Assembly: GCF_000003815.2 (NCBI RefSeq)
Contig: NC_049979.1
Coordinates: forward strand, 10,765,381 to 10,829,380
DNA length: 64,000 nt
Origin: Branchiostoma floridae
Lineage: Eukaryota > Chordata > Leptocardii > Amphioxiformes > Branchiostomatidae
Reading direction: 5' to 3'
Part shown: in pieces, positions 1 to 10,393 of the stretch
How positions within the stretch are numbered: position 1 is the first letter of the stretch
Layout of the letters: every line of letters begins with the position of its first letter
Made by a program: the position numbers and the translations under genes
The notes under the pieces: generated by a model
What the model saw: the letters and a program-made list of their open reading frames with translations, nothing else
What the model was told of the DNA's origin: nothing
Databases searched by the model: none

Positions 1-336
1 GGGTCAATGCAATGTTGGTTACTCAGCATTCACTGTCTAGTGGAAAGGAGGTCTAACAGCACTCTGCCTTATATCCTGAGTTACTGTAACCTACTGTTAG
101 AGACAATATCAACATTACATCTGTTGTTGGTTAAGTTCTGCTTATCCGATCAATATTATGATGTGGTCTGCATGCAAATGACAAAGTTGTGATGCTTTTG
201 CATTCTAATGTTATGATTTACTGGTTTTAATCTTTTTCCTGCTAAAGTAGCAGTCTGTCACCAATTGTGTACCCGTTATGCTGTTAGGTGCTATGTACTA
301 CTTGTGGAGTGCCAGATGTTAAATAACATTGTGTAT

Positions 337-431
337 CTTGAAATGTTTTGAAAATTTGTGGTAGGCAGTTGTATTATTATGATAATAAAAATAATACAAC
401 TGCCAACCACAAATTTTCAAAACATTTCAAG
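337..431. repeat. Near-perfect ~95-bp palindrome (foldback hairpin)
   Basis: The left arm runs cttgaaatgttttgaaaat and on to tgtattatt. It is mirrored by aataataca on to attttcaaaacatttcaag, giving arms of about 42 bp around a loop of about 11 bp. It lies in the intron just upstream of the terminal exon at 517. The flanking motif attattatgataa occurs both inside the loop side and directly after the right arm. It resembles a small foldback or MITE-like insertion, but it could be a hairpin of another origin. Confidence 0.8.
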
Positions 432-516
432 ATTATTATGATAAGGTTGTAAAAAAACAGGTGAAGTTTTTTTTTACAGGTAGAAACCTAACTAGACATT
501 AACTTCTGTGTTGCAG

Positions 517-609
517 GTGGTTTGGCGTAAGCTGGGTGACAGGAAGCCTGCAGCAAACGGGAAGGATGTTCCCGTGAGAGACACAGAACCACCTCCACCC
601 AGGAGATAG
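517..609 (+). CDS. Terminal coding exon of an unidentified gene (partial)
   Basis: A pyrimidine-rich acceptor (cttctgtgttgcag) is followed by 31 codons ending in TAG at 607-609. The peptide begins VVWRKLGDRKPAANGKD and ends in TEPPPPRR. It is basic and proline-rich, with no recognisable domain, as is common for the cytoplasmic tail of a membrane protein or a disordered C-terminus. The rest of the gene would lie left of the window. The sequence after 609 shows no further coding signal and is read as 3' UTR. I do not recognise the family. The exon is supported only by the splice site, the codon composition and the position at the end of a + strand gene facing cyclin K. Confidence 0.4.
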   Translation: MVWRKLGDRKPAANGKDVPVRDTEPPPPRR

Positions 610-3170
610 ACAAACAGCACGGACCAGGTCTCCTCTTCATGCAGACTTGTGGCTGATCCCAGAGGAGAAGAGTGTGTGTCATATCTGGGGATGTTGTGTC
701 AAGTTCATTTCAAAATATCCCAAACACTCCACAGCAGGGAGAAAATGTGTTGATTTTCTCCATATGTAAGTGTACATCTATTGAAGGCACATCAACTTGA
801 TCCCCCCAAAAACAGAGTCTGATGTATACCATAAGTCTGCATGTAGAGGGGTCCTAACTGAAAATTGTACCTATTTTATAGCTGCATTTTAAAGTGATAG
901 TAGACAATTTGCCAATGAGCTGATGCAACATGAAGATTTGACAACATTTAGGTCTCTGTAATGTTGGTAACATTTATACAAACTGCAGTTTCGATCAAGT
1001 GAAAACTGAATGAAGATATGTAAGTGATTGGACACAAAATGCTTCATAGAAAGTATGTGTTGCAGAAGTTGTGGTGAGTTTTAACTTTAAATTCTAGTTG
1101 GAAATTTGTCTTGTGTAACAAGGTGAGGAAGGTGGTGTAGTAGACTAAACCCTGATGAGGTGTGCATGCATGAACAAAGCAGATTTTGTCAGACTTTGGT
1201 AGTGATGCACAGAAGGGTTGGTATTGAGGGCACATGTACAGAGTTTTGTATTAAATGGTAGGTAAGATTGTGAATAACCAGTGTCTAACCTCATGAACCA
1301 ATGGAACCAAGAGAAGTCTTCACATCCCACAGTGCCATAGTGCATCAGTGTTCAAACTGGGGACATGCAGGGTACTGTGAACAGGCTGATTTTACAGACT
1401 TCATGAAAAGAATTCTTTTTCAACTAAGAATGGTTGACTTTATGCAGAAATGCACTTGATGTCATAGCTTACTGTCAACTGTGCCAATAGTAGCTGTTAC
1501 TATCTATTGTAGTGTTACATGATAACTTTTGTTGTGAATAGCAGTGCCATACATATCTTATAATTACTGTTGTGTCTGTACTGTTGGTTACTTAAAATTT
1601 CTGTTACTTGTCATAAATATTAGGTGAAATATATGAAACTTAAAGACTGGTAGATACGCTGAAATTATTGCTGAATTTCAGTTGTAAAATGCAAAAGTTG
1701 TGCAACCTACATGTAAGTTACTTGTTGCCAAAAATTTGAACCTCCCACGGTGTCCCACCACTGAAAGTGTACCACCATACCCTGTCTTAACGACATTTGG
1801 TCTTTGTCAACTGTGCAGCTAGTCATTCAGTCATGTTACTAGAATATTGTTATTGTATTGCAGCACTACATTGTAAATACATTGTAATTTGTATCTTAAG
1901 TAAGATTTGCATTTATCCACCAATGTATATGTTCAGTGTATGTGAACTTTATCTACCCATGTTAATTTGCAGGAGAAATTTGCATTGTGCTTGTGTTCCC
2001 CTGATGTGTGGAGATGGCCGTTCAGCAAGCGGACTATTTGTACCACCTGTACTAGTAGATGAGAGAGTGAAGGATGCTACTTTGGCAGATGTTGTGGAAA
2101 GACTTTGCAGTCTCTGCTGCATGGCATTGGTTTTGTTGATTTCTTGACAGCTATTTATATAATAATATAATGTATGGAACATCCACAGTATTGTAGTATT
2201 TATATATTTTTCTTGTAGATAGCTGGAACATCAATATTATCTATTGGTGCACTTTTAAAACCATCTTGGACCTTTGGCTGCTTTATCATGCCACTCTTGT
2301 ATATTCTTGTCATCAGCATAAACATGCCTGAATTATGGTACAGTACCTTGTCTGTGCTCATTGTGTCTCCTCATTGTGGTAATTTGCTGATACCTCATGA
2401 AAAAATACAAAAGAAGACAAAACTTTGGGGGAAACAAAGTGGGTAAAGGCGTTAGGCCTCTCAATGAGCTATCGTACATTGTCTCCAGGTTAAGATTTGT
2501 TTGATAATCTTCGCACCTTCAGAGAGATGGATGGGGCGAAATTTCCATGTTTGCATAATCAAATTTCCATAAGGTAGACAGAAGGATGGCTCCTCGAGAC
2601 AGCCCTGTACTGTACAGTACAACCAGAGTCCTAGTGATACTTTTGGTCATTGCAACACTTGCTTTAAACACAACTCAAGAAGCAGGCTGTAAGTGTACAT
2701 GTACATTTTATTTGATGACCACATAGTGGACACAAATTCAGTGACCTCCAGCTTCGACAGCTAACTTAAATCTGAAAAAAATGGTATGCACTCCCTAGAA
2801 GTAACTTGCACAGTCATTACTTGTAATGAGTTTACAGAAACAAAAGAACGGAATCCACCAGGAGAGTAGTCACACTTCTTCAGATGACTGCAAAACACTA
2901 CTACAATGTAGTACAATTACTGACCCTTGAGTGCCATGGGACTAGGTAAAGTAAGGTAAGAGTGCTATAGAGAGCACGATTAGGATTCTGTCAGACATAC
3001 ATTTTCGATACTTGAGCCAAAGTAAACTTAATTGTAACTGAATACTTAGTAGGTCAAAATTTTTACACAGTTTAAGATGTGACAAAAATACAAGTTGCTT
3101 TAAACTGGAGTACAGTAAACTGAGACCAACAACAACATAGAAACATCCAGTTCATCGGGATAAAGTTGGA
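610..3170. other. 3' UTR and intergenic region between convergent genes
   Basis: There is no supported gene here. The left part is probably the 3' UTR of the gene ending at 609, and the right end should hold the 3' UTR of cyclin K on the minus strand. Open frames at 1044-1345 and 1797-2182 have no similarity I recognise and no splice-supported continuation. A short frame at 2586-2688 with a signal-peptide-like start is discussed separately. Confidence 0.5.
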
Positions 3171-6100
3171 CTATCTGTTCCAGCCCCCTCGTGAGTCTCT
3201 CCTGTTCCACATGCCATCCCTGCCTGTTATCCTGATGCTGGGCAGGCCTGCGGATGGGGCAGAGCTGTTGTTCTGGCCTGTGGGGGGAGGGCCCCGCGGG
3301 GTGTCATAGTGGGGTCCTCTGGGTTGGAAACTGGACGAGCCCCCCATGGGTGGGGTGGGGTAGCCTGGGGTGGTGGGTGTATGTGGTGGTTTGTATGGTG
3401 TTGAAGAGAACTGGTTACTACCATCAGAATAACCCCCTCCGGAGTAGCCACCCCCCTTTCCCGGTCCCCCCTGGTAGGTGCCTGACCCAGGGTAACCTCC
3501 ACTCTGGTTGTAGGCTGTGTTGCCTGCAGGCTGGCCATAGTTAGTACCACCTGCACCTGCTCCATAAGCACCAGCCTGTTGGCCAAAGTTCCCCCCACTT
3601 GAACCATAGCCTGAAGCACCTGCACCAGACGTACCATATCCACCGGCTTGTTGATAGTGACCACTTTGAGCATTGCCAAAGTTGTCACCGCCTTTTGCAC
3701 CATACATACCCCGAGGAGGAGCTCCTTGTTGCGCAAAGTTGGCCTGGCTGGTCCCGTACCCCGTTCCCTGCTGACTGTACCCAGTGGCACCGCCTGTACC
3801 CATACTGGACCCATCGGCTCCGTAACTGGAGCTAGCAGCCCCCACTCCAGTACCCTGGGAACTGTAGCTACCAGTGGAGCTCTGCTGTCCAAAGTTGACA
3901 TCTCCCGTACCCTTGGGTAAGTAAGACGTGGTCCCTGTGGTCTGACTTAGAGAGGGGTCGGGCGGGACTCCCTGGGGAAAGTTTGGAGGAGGTGCTGCCG
4001 TGTTGTGGGGTGGGGGACCTGGTGGTGGGACTGGTGGTGGGTAGTTGGGAGGAGGAACGTTCGGGGGAGGATAGTTGGGAGGGGGATGCCCGGGAGGGGG
4101 GAATCCTGGTTGATGTGAGGGGGGAGGAGGCTGGGTGTAACTTTGTGTTGGAGGTGGTGGCTTACTNNNNNNNNNNNNNNNNNNNNNNNNNNNNNNNNNN
4201 NNNNNNNNNNNNNNNNNNNNNNNNNNNNNNNNNNNNNNNNNNNNNNNNNNNNNNNNNNNNNNNNNNAAGGGACTTGTTGGTGCACCGATGTGCTGCTCGC
4301 AGAAGCTTGGAGAGTGGGAAGCTGAGTAGAGCTGCTAGGGGCTGGGTTCTGCTCTATGGGAGGATTGGAACTCTCTGATATGTCCATGGAGACCAGTTCT
4401 GTGTTCGCTGTGGACTGGGGTTCCACAGGGGATGACTTGACAGATGAAGTAGAGGAGGTGGGGGCGCTGTGGTAGCTCTGTGTGGATGAGGAGGGCACTG
4501 CTTCTTGCGAAGAGTCGTCTGCGGAGAATTCAGCTCTTTCGGCACTAGGCACTCCGTTAGCTGCAGCTGGGGGGCACAGAGGTCACGATTGCTTTGACAC
4601 TTGTTTGAGCAATCAGACCAGATAAGTAAGACAAACCATAAAACAGCAAGAAATGGTAGTATACCAGAACTGAGGGCCATTGTGCTTCAATCAACCTTTT
4701 TCTGTGATCAGCATCTCCTGGTTTAGCACACCAGTGCTCAGATTAGTCCATGTTACTACTTAAGTGCATTTTATAATATCTAAGCAGTCTTATGGGTCTA
4801 GTATTCAACCTTATCTAAGTAGATTTTTTTTTCAATGAAAGCTTTCCATTTGTTAGGCTATGTCTGATATATTTGCATTAAAACTTGGTAATGAAAAGGG
4901 CCAAATACACACATTCTTGTTATAAAACATAGTCATTTCAGAAAGGCATACCTTGTGTGGAAGGTTTTGGTTCCATCTGACCAGGGGATTCCTGTAATTG
5001 GAAAAGAGAAATCATGTAACATTTCCAATAGACTTTATTGGCAAGTAGTCAAGTTTTTGAATACCTGAGATCAGCCTACAGTACTTACTTACATAATCCA
5101 AAATATGCCTCCCAGTGAAATCGGCCTTTGCTATTAACATATCTTTGCTACTGAATATTTGGACAAATTCATGGACCAAAATAGTCTGCAAATCCCTACA
5201 GTAGCACATTAAATCAGAGGCTGATAATTGATGTGAAAGTTTATTGCAAGTGACAAACAGAGGTAAACAGTATATAGTAGTAAACAAATAACTCTAGTGA
5301 TAAATTCAAATAAACTAAACAAACAAAACAAATTAGCTATTGGGTTTGACTAATAATGGCCCGCAACTACTGGTGTAATCTGAAGGAGGTAGAGAATGGA
5401 CACATGTCTTGAGGGACTGGAGGCTGCTGTCACCTATATCCCAACCCTTTCCCAATAGCACATGCATCACAGCTGTTGAGGAGCATCTTGTAAACCTCTT
5501 GTTCTCAAAGACCAGACAGTTTCTGTTTGTTCTGTGTTCTAGTCTCTTGTTACTACTTACTATCCTGGGTCTCTTGGCAGGTCTGGATGCGGGAGAGGGG
5601 GGAGGGGACGGTGTAGATATGCCCTGGGGCTGGGAGTACAGGTCCAGCACCTGATGACAGATGTCTGCAGGAATAGAAACATTTATGATTGAACCATCTA
5701 GTACCTTGTCAAATAAAAAATAAAAAACAAAAACATCAGACATGAAATCAAAAGGCTGTCATACTCATAGACAATTTCCAGATCAATTTACATGCTGGGA
5801 GATGTGAGGCACTATGGGTTCTCTGGGCTCCCAACATCATTACTCTGATGAGCTCGGGGGTGTATACTCTGCATGCATGTGTCTTGTCCTGCCTAAGTTA
5901 TCATAGTAATGGTCCACACCCCCCTAATTTATCCATAGTGTCTTTCAACTTGCAATGGAATCTGTAAAAAGTTCCATGGTATTCCATCACATCACCTTCC
6001 AACAGTTCCAGAGACACGTCCTCTTCAAACCTGTCCCACCAGTTCTTGACAGGTTTGTCAGCGTTGGACTGCACGGCCCCCAGCATGTCAAACTTGGTGA

Positions 6101-8802
6101 GTCTCCCTGCCAGGTGCATGATGGCGATGGCGATGATCTGTGGCTCCCATTGTAGACACAGGGTCGTACACAGGCTGGGGGACAGGAAAACATCAGTTAT
6201 TCTCACATGTCCTCTTGGTTTCATTATTATGAGGGAAATACTTAAAATGTCTCTTTTAGATGATATGCTGGACTCTACATACTAAATCACATCATTTGCT
6301 ATAACCATGGTCTCCAGAACACATAAACTTAAGCAGCATGTTATGATTTCTGCAATTAAAGGTCAAACTTGATGATAAAGGCTATATTTGCTTGCTCACC
6401 CCAATCTTTTTTACTTGTGTTTAAAATACCTTTTCATGACAAATGATGATGGTGATTTACATATGATTTCCCCAACTCAGTTGTGCGATATTCTAAATGA
6501 AATAATTGCAGCAGTACTCTGTCATACTACTGTAGTGTTTCATCAGTCAACTTAAACCACAGGGAATGCCTCATTTCTCCTCCTAATGCAAGATTAAGTC
6601 CATGAGAACTTAAAATGAATTAACAGTATTACCTGTCATTAACAAATGTCCATGCCATCTGCACCAGCTTGTGCAGCTTATTCTTGTCTAGAGTCAGAGA
6701 CTGGGCATCTTCTGCAGGGACAGAATGATCAGCTGTGTTAAGCATGTATCAAAATCTTCATTAAACAACTCAATAGCAGGATAGTGACGGACCTTTCAAG
6801 CGACTTAAGTAATGGATTTGATAGAAAAAATGTGAACAAAATTTCACAGAGAAATATATGCAGGAAATGGACTGCTTTCCATATCCACTACATGCAATCA
6901 GTATAGAGATAAGGGTCAGTTTAAGGTCACTGTTTAGTCAAGAAAATTCATCTCAGGTCTGCACTGTGATCTGATTTTTAAGTGTTTCTGGATACATGAT
7001 CATCATGAAACACAATGACCCTTCAGATTGGTACTAAAACAAGTCACATTTTACACTTATTGCAAATCAATACAATCTATTCTTGAGCAACAAAAAAGAC
7101 CTGTCTCTATCCTTGATCCTTGGCATACTTGAAGAGATACATACCCTTCCTTTGAAAGTTTGAGTGACTTGGCATACTTGAGGAGATACATCTCCTACCT
7201 TTGAGTGACTTGGCATACTTGAGGATGTACATATCCTACCTTTGAGTGACTTGGCATACTTGAGGATGTACATATCCTACCTTTGAGTGACTTGGCATAC
7301 TTGAGGATGTACATATCCTACCTTTGAGTGACTTGGCATACTTGAGGATGTACATGTAGGGATGCTCCACCTGCAGGTCAAACTTGATGGTCTGCAGGAG
7401 GATCCTCTCCAGTGTCATCACCTCCTCCTGTTAGTGGAACACAGGTTCAGGACACATGGATGCTTTACATGGCAAAACAATCACAAACATCACAATGGAA
7501 AGGAAGGTACATTGTAGCTATGCAATAACTTGAAAGAGGTCAGTACAGCAAAGACAAAAAGCACTGTTCAAATGCCATCTACAATATGGTACGTCAGCAC
7601 TTATTATCTCAGCAGTGACACAAATGAAAACTTACCTGCTGTACTTTTGGATCATCACCAAAAGGAGCAAACTGCTTGTCGTTCAGCAAGGCCCGTGCTG
7701 TTTTGATAATGTCTCTACATTTCTTGGGTGTCTCCTCTACCTTCCCGGCCAGGAACAGACAACAAGCACCAGTGACCTGTTATAATTAGATAAAGAAGGT
7801 GTTATTCTTTCTGATCTCACACAATGAAGGCATGACAGAATGAGATCATATACAACTTGGCAATAGCTTTCTTATTTCTCATAATGTAAATTTTGAAATT
7901 TTTGTAGTGTTTTAAAGTTAGCAATGATCCCTCACCACAAACTCACTACACTGCAAAATACTAATATGCAGTTTTCCAATTGTGTTATCCCTAAACTCAA
8001 ACATATAGAGAACTCTTTATTCATCTAAGTGCTGTGAACTTAGGCGAATAGAGTCTCATCTCCGTTTTAAAATACACATTGCTATCTTGTCAACCTGAGC
8101 TAAGGAGAAGCTTAATTTATCAGTGTTGACAGAAACGAACAAATACAAGAGAAATACTGGGTAAAAATTGTTCATACTTACGTATCTGTTGAAATCCTTG
8201 AATGTGTGAAACATATAGAATCTGTGGAAATATACAACTCCAGTAGCAAAGGTTTGTGGTTTTCTGTGAAAGAATGTTAAGGGAAAAAACTGAACTGAAA
8301 TGGCATACCAAGCAAACAACAATCCAAGGCAGCGATAGAAGGCAATCCAATATATACATGTCAATCAGTCTTACACTTACAATAACCAATGATGGATAAT
8401 TCCATTAAGTCTTTTTTAAAGATATGTTTATGGGACTCGAACAAGGAGAAAGATGATAAGTGATTATATCCAGACGACAATGAGAAAACAAGGACTAGGT
8501 ACGAATTGGATCAGGCCAATATTTTCATGAAATGGCATTTGAATAATACATGTACTAAAAGAGTTGGTGTCACTGAATGATCATCTCTGTTGATTAAGTG
8601 CTAACAGGCACATCAGTACATGTACTATACTTAAGCCATACTGTACACTATAAAGTGAAGGATACAATCCCAGAGCTGTTCCTGCATCAATGATGAATCT
8701 GGCTCCCTCCCTCCTGTATCTACACTCTGTAGCGTAGTCCACCCCAGCAGTTGCAGAGGGTGAGCACAACAGGTCCTTCTTCTCATAGTACCAGCAGGGC
8801 AT
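3171..8802 (-). CDS. CCNK: Cyclin K, transcriptional cyclin for CDK12/CDK13 (9 coding exons)
   Basis: Coding exons, 5' to 3' on the minus strand: 8802-8666, 8263-8182, 7776-7636, 7427-7322, 6711-6633, 6174-5996, 5664-5561, 4991-4952, 4566-3171. The start is [11 protein letters not shown], matching human cyclin K PCWYWDKKDL. Diagnostic cyclin-box runs are [62 protein letters not shown] and [12 protein letters not shown]. The protein is the regulatory subunit of CDK12/13, which phosphorylates the RNA polymerase II tail. After the cyclin box comes a disordered region: a Ser/Thr-rich part, a proline-rich part ([12 protein letters not shown]), then a Gly/Tyr/Gln/Ser-rich tail ending GGWNR. The last exon contains a 100-N gap; the frame does not close with exactly 100 bases, so the gap size is a placeholder. 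Family assignment is very secure; boundaries around the gap are not. Confidence 0.95.
4167..4266. other. Assembly gap (100 N) inside the last cyclin K exon
   Basis: A run of exactly 100 N interrupts the disordered region of cyclin K. With all other exon phases fixed, the missing length must be 2 modulo 3, whereas 100 is 1 modulo 3. The gap is therefore an arbitrary-size placeholder, or hides an intron or repeat. Sequence on both sides is proline-codon rich, which is typical of low-complexity assembly breaks. Confidence 0.95.
7119..7357. repeat. 41-bp tandem repeat duplicating the end of cyclin K exon 4 with its splice donor
   Basis: Units start at about 7119 (49 bp, with an 8-bp insertion), 7168, 7209, 7250, 7291 and a partial unit at 7332. 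The core is cttggcatacttgaggatg. The copies at 7209, 7250 and 7291 are near identical. The rightmost copies carry the true end of exon 4 (donor at 7321-7320 on the minus strand). Every other copy repeats the last exon codons (KYAKSLK) and the AAAG/GTAGG donor inside the intron. Confidence 0.93.
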
Positions 8803-8842
8803 GGTGCTTCTTTATCTATTCCTCAGTTTTGGGGTATAGATT
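8803..8842 (-). other. Cyclin K 5' UTR, second exon
   Basis: An acceptor (atttcctttag) at 8844-8843 on the minus strand precedes 40 nt of leader directly before the ATG at 8802. It would pair with the donor at 9386-9385. Inferred from splice motifs only. Confidence 0.6.
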
Positions 8843-9386
8843 CTAAAGGAAATGGGTTATAAAAGAACGAGGTTAAAAACTTAATATGCAAAGGCTAGCT
8901 AATAACAGTTACTTGTGATACAATTTTACTAAAACTTTTAGTAAAAGGTTTGTAAATTTGTCTATGATATACTTATGCAGCTGTACTTATGTATTATGAA
9001 GATAGCTAGTATATGAATTTGTGTCTACACGTTTTACATAATTTTTGTGTGAAAGCTGAAAATCTATTTTGTACACGTGAAAGTATTTCCTACATATTTG
9101 GTTTTGCCTGGTTTGTCTGATTTAGCATTGCTGTTTAGCTCAAAGAACAGTTTCAACAAAAAATCTACCCTAGAAACAATGTGCACCGTGCCTACTAGCA
9201 TAAGCTATGAAGATAGAACGGAGGGGATATAAGAAAATTGCTACAAAATTATTTTACAAAAGACTTCACATAAAGTTAAACAGCTGCCCGACGTCCGCCA
9301 ATCTGCCACATAAAAATATAGCGAAACAGTTGAATTTCCTCAGTGCTATCCGTGGGATTCAACTTTAAAATAGCCTCTGTACTTAC

Positions 9387-9500
9387 CTTACAATGTTAGC
9401 TGCAAACTTTGTCGAGTTTTTCCAGGGATAACGCCAAAAACAGCATGAACAGCTACAAACTCGGCACTTCCCTACCACAAGTCGCCATTTTGTGATCTTT
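9387..9500 (-). other. Cyclin K 5' UTR first exon and promoter-proximal region (approximate 5' end)
   Basis: A strong donor (AAG/GTAAGT) ends a non-coding exon at 9387 on the minus strand. The exon probably begins near 9480-9500, in a more GC-rich stretch that contains gccattttgtg. The transcription start is not visible directly, so the right edge is an estimate. This lies about 0.9 kb from the SETD3 start codon on the other strand. Confidence 0.5.
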
Positions 9501-10373
9501 CTGACTGGACAGCTCTACTGCGCAGGGTGACAGGCGCAGGTTATGCCATTACTTTATGGGGGGTGTCATTGGGGACATACAATTTTTCCATAAATGAAGC
9601 CACGTCAGAAAAATCATGACACAAAATAAGGAACTACGAATAAGATTAATTTTATGCACAGATTTCTAAATGTATTTGTTTCCTTCATTTGCGACTTTTG
9701 TCAAAACTTTACGGTTTAAACAAAAACGAAGGCCCCCATTCGATACAATGTTCCTGTAAGGAGCATGTAGCTGGCTGATCAAGAGAAGACTAGGGGATAA
9801 AGGCTCGAGAAAACCCTTTAAATATTGCGTTTGAGGTAGGCTGGGAGGAATTATTTCTTTGCATGAAAAAGTACAACACTTCAACTAGTCTCTCAGCTTA
9901 TAAGTTGCCCAATCGTTTTGTTTTTCCTTCGTATTTTCCTTGAAATCATTGTGGACTCGGGGTGCACAGATTCTATTTTCAGCTTCCATCCTTGGTTATT
10001 CAGTTGTTCAAAGATCCTGATTGTAAGAGCAGGAGGAGGAGGAGGAGATGGATACATGTCATCATTCGACTGCAGTTCATAGAAATACAAGAAGACTGAT
10101 GTATTAGCATGTAGTTGCCATTGTGATTTTCATTATTGGCTATTGTCAGCACTTGATAACACTCATTCAAGTCGTCAAAATGACATTTTTTGATAACAAT
10201 GATTTTACGACTAACGTTACAATTATGCTATATATTAAATAAATCAAAGTACTCCCTAAATACAAAATGTAGGTATCAGGCACAGCTACTCTTACGGCCA
10301 ATCACTCTTAACTGGTCAAGAATGGGAAAACAATACCTTCTCTTTATTGGATTCCTGTTTCTTTATTCTCCAG

Positions 10374-10393
10374 TATCAGCAGATCATAGCACT
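10374..10393 (+). other. SETD3 5' UTR end, after a leader-intron acceptor
   Basis: The tract cctgtttctttattctccag at 10354-10373 is a polypyrimidine tract plus AG, placing a leader-intron acceptor 20 nt before the SETD3 ATG. This explains why the in-frame extension upstream looks like a hydrophobic signal peptide: it is intron. The upstream leader exon was not pinned down; a weak donor occurs near 10023. Confidence 0.6.

Noticed and set aside
1797..2182. Overlapping 116-codon + and 77-codon - frames
   Set aside because: Composition is irregular, there is no similarity I recognise and no splice-supported continuation.
2586..2688. Short frame MAPRDSPVLYSTTRVLVILL... with a possible secretion signal and a following gtaagt
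   Set aside because: The donor context is weak and no matching downstream exon exists before the convergent cyclin K gene. It could still be a first exon of a nested gene, but nothing supports it.
3227..3901. Second 224-codon minus-strand frame in the cyclin K tail
   Set aside because: It lies in the +1 frame of the repetitive tail. The other frame continues the proline-rich region upstream and ends in a basic RGG-like tail, as expected.
7119..7357. CRISPR-like array
   Set aside because: The 41-bp units are head-to-tail without unique spacers and derive from a cyclin K exon-intron boundary in a eukaryotic gene.
10190..10393. N-terminal extension of SETD3 with a signal-peptide-like run (MGKQYLLFIGFLFLYSPVSA)
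   Set aside because: The hydrophobic run is the polypyrimidine tract of a leader intron ending ttctccag at 10373. SETD3 is cytosolic and its family start MGKKS is at 10394.
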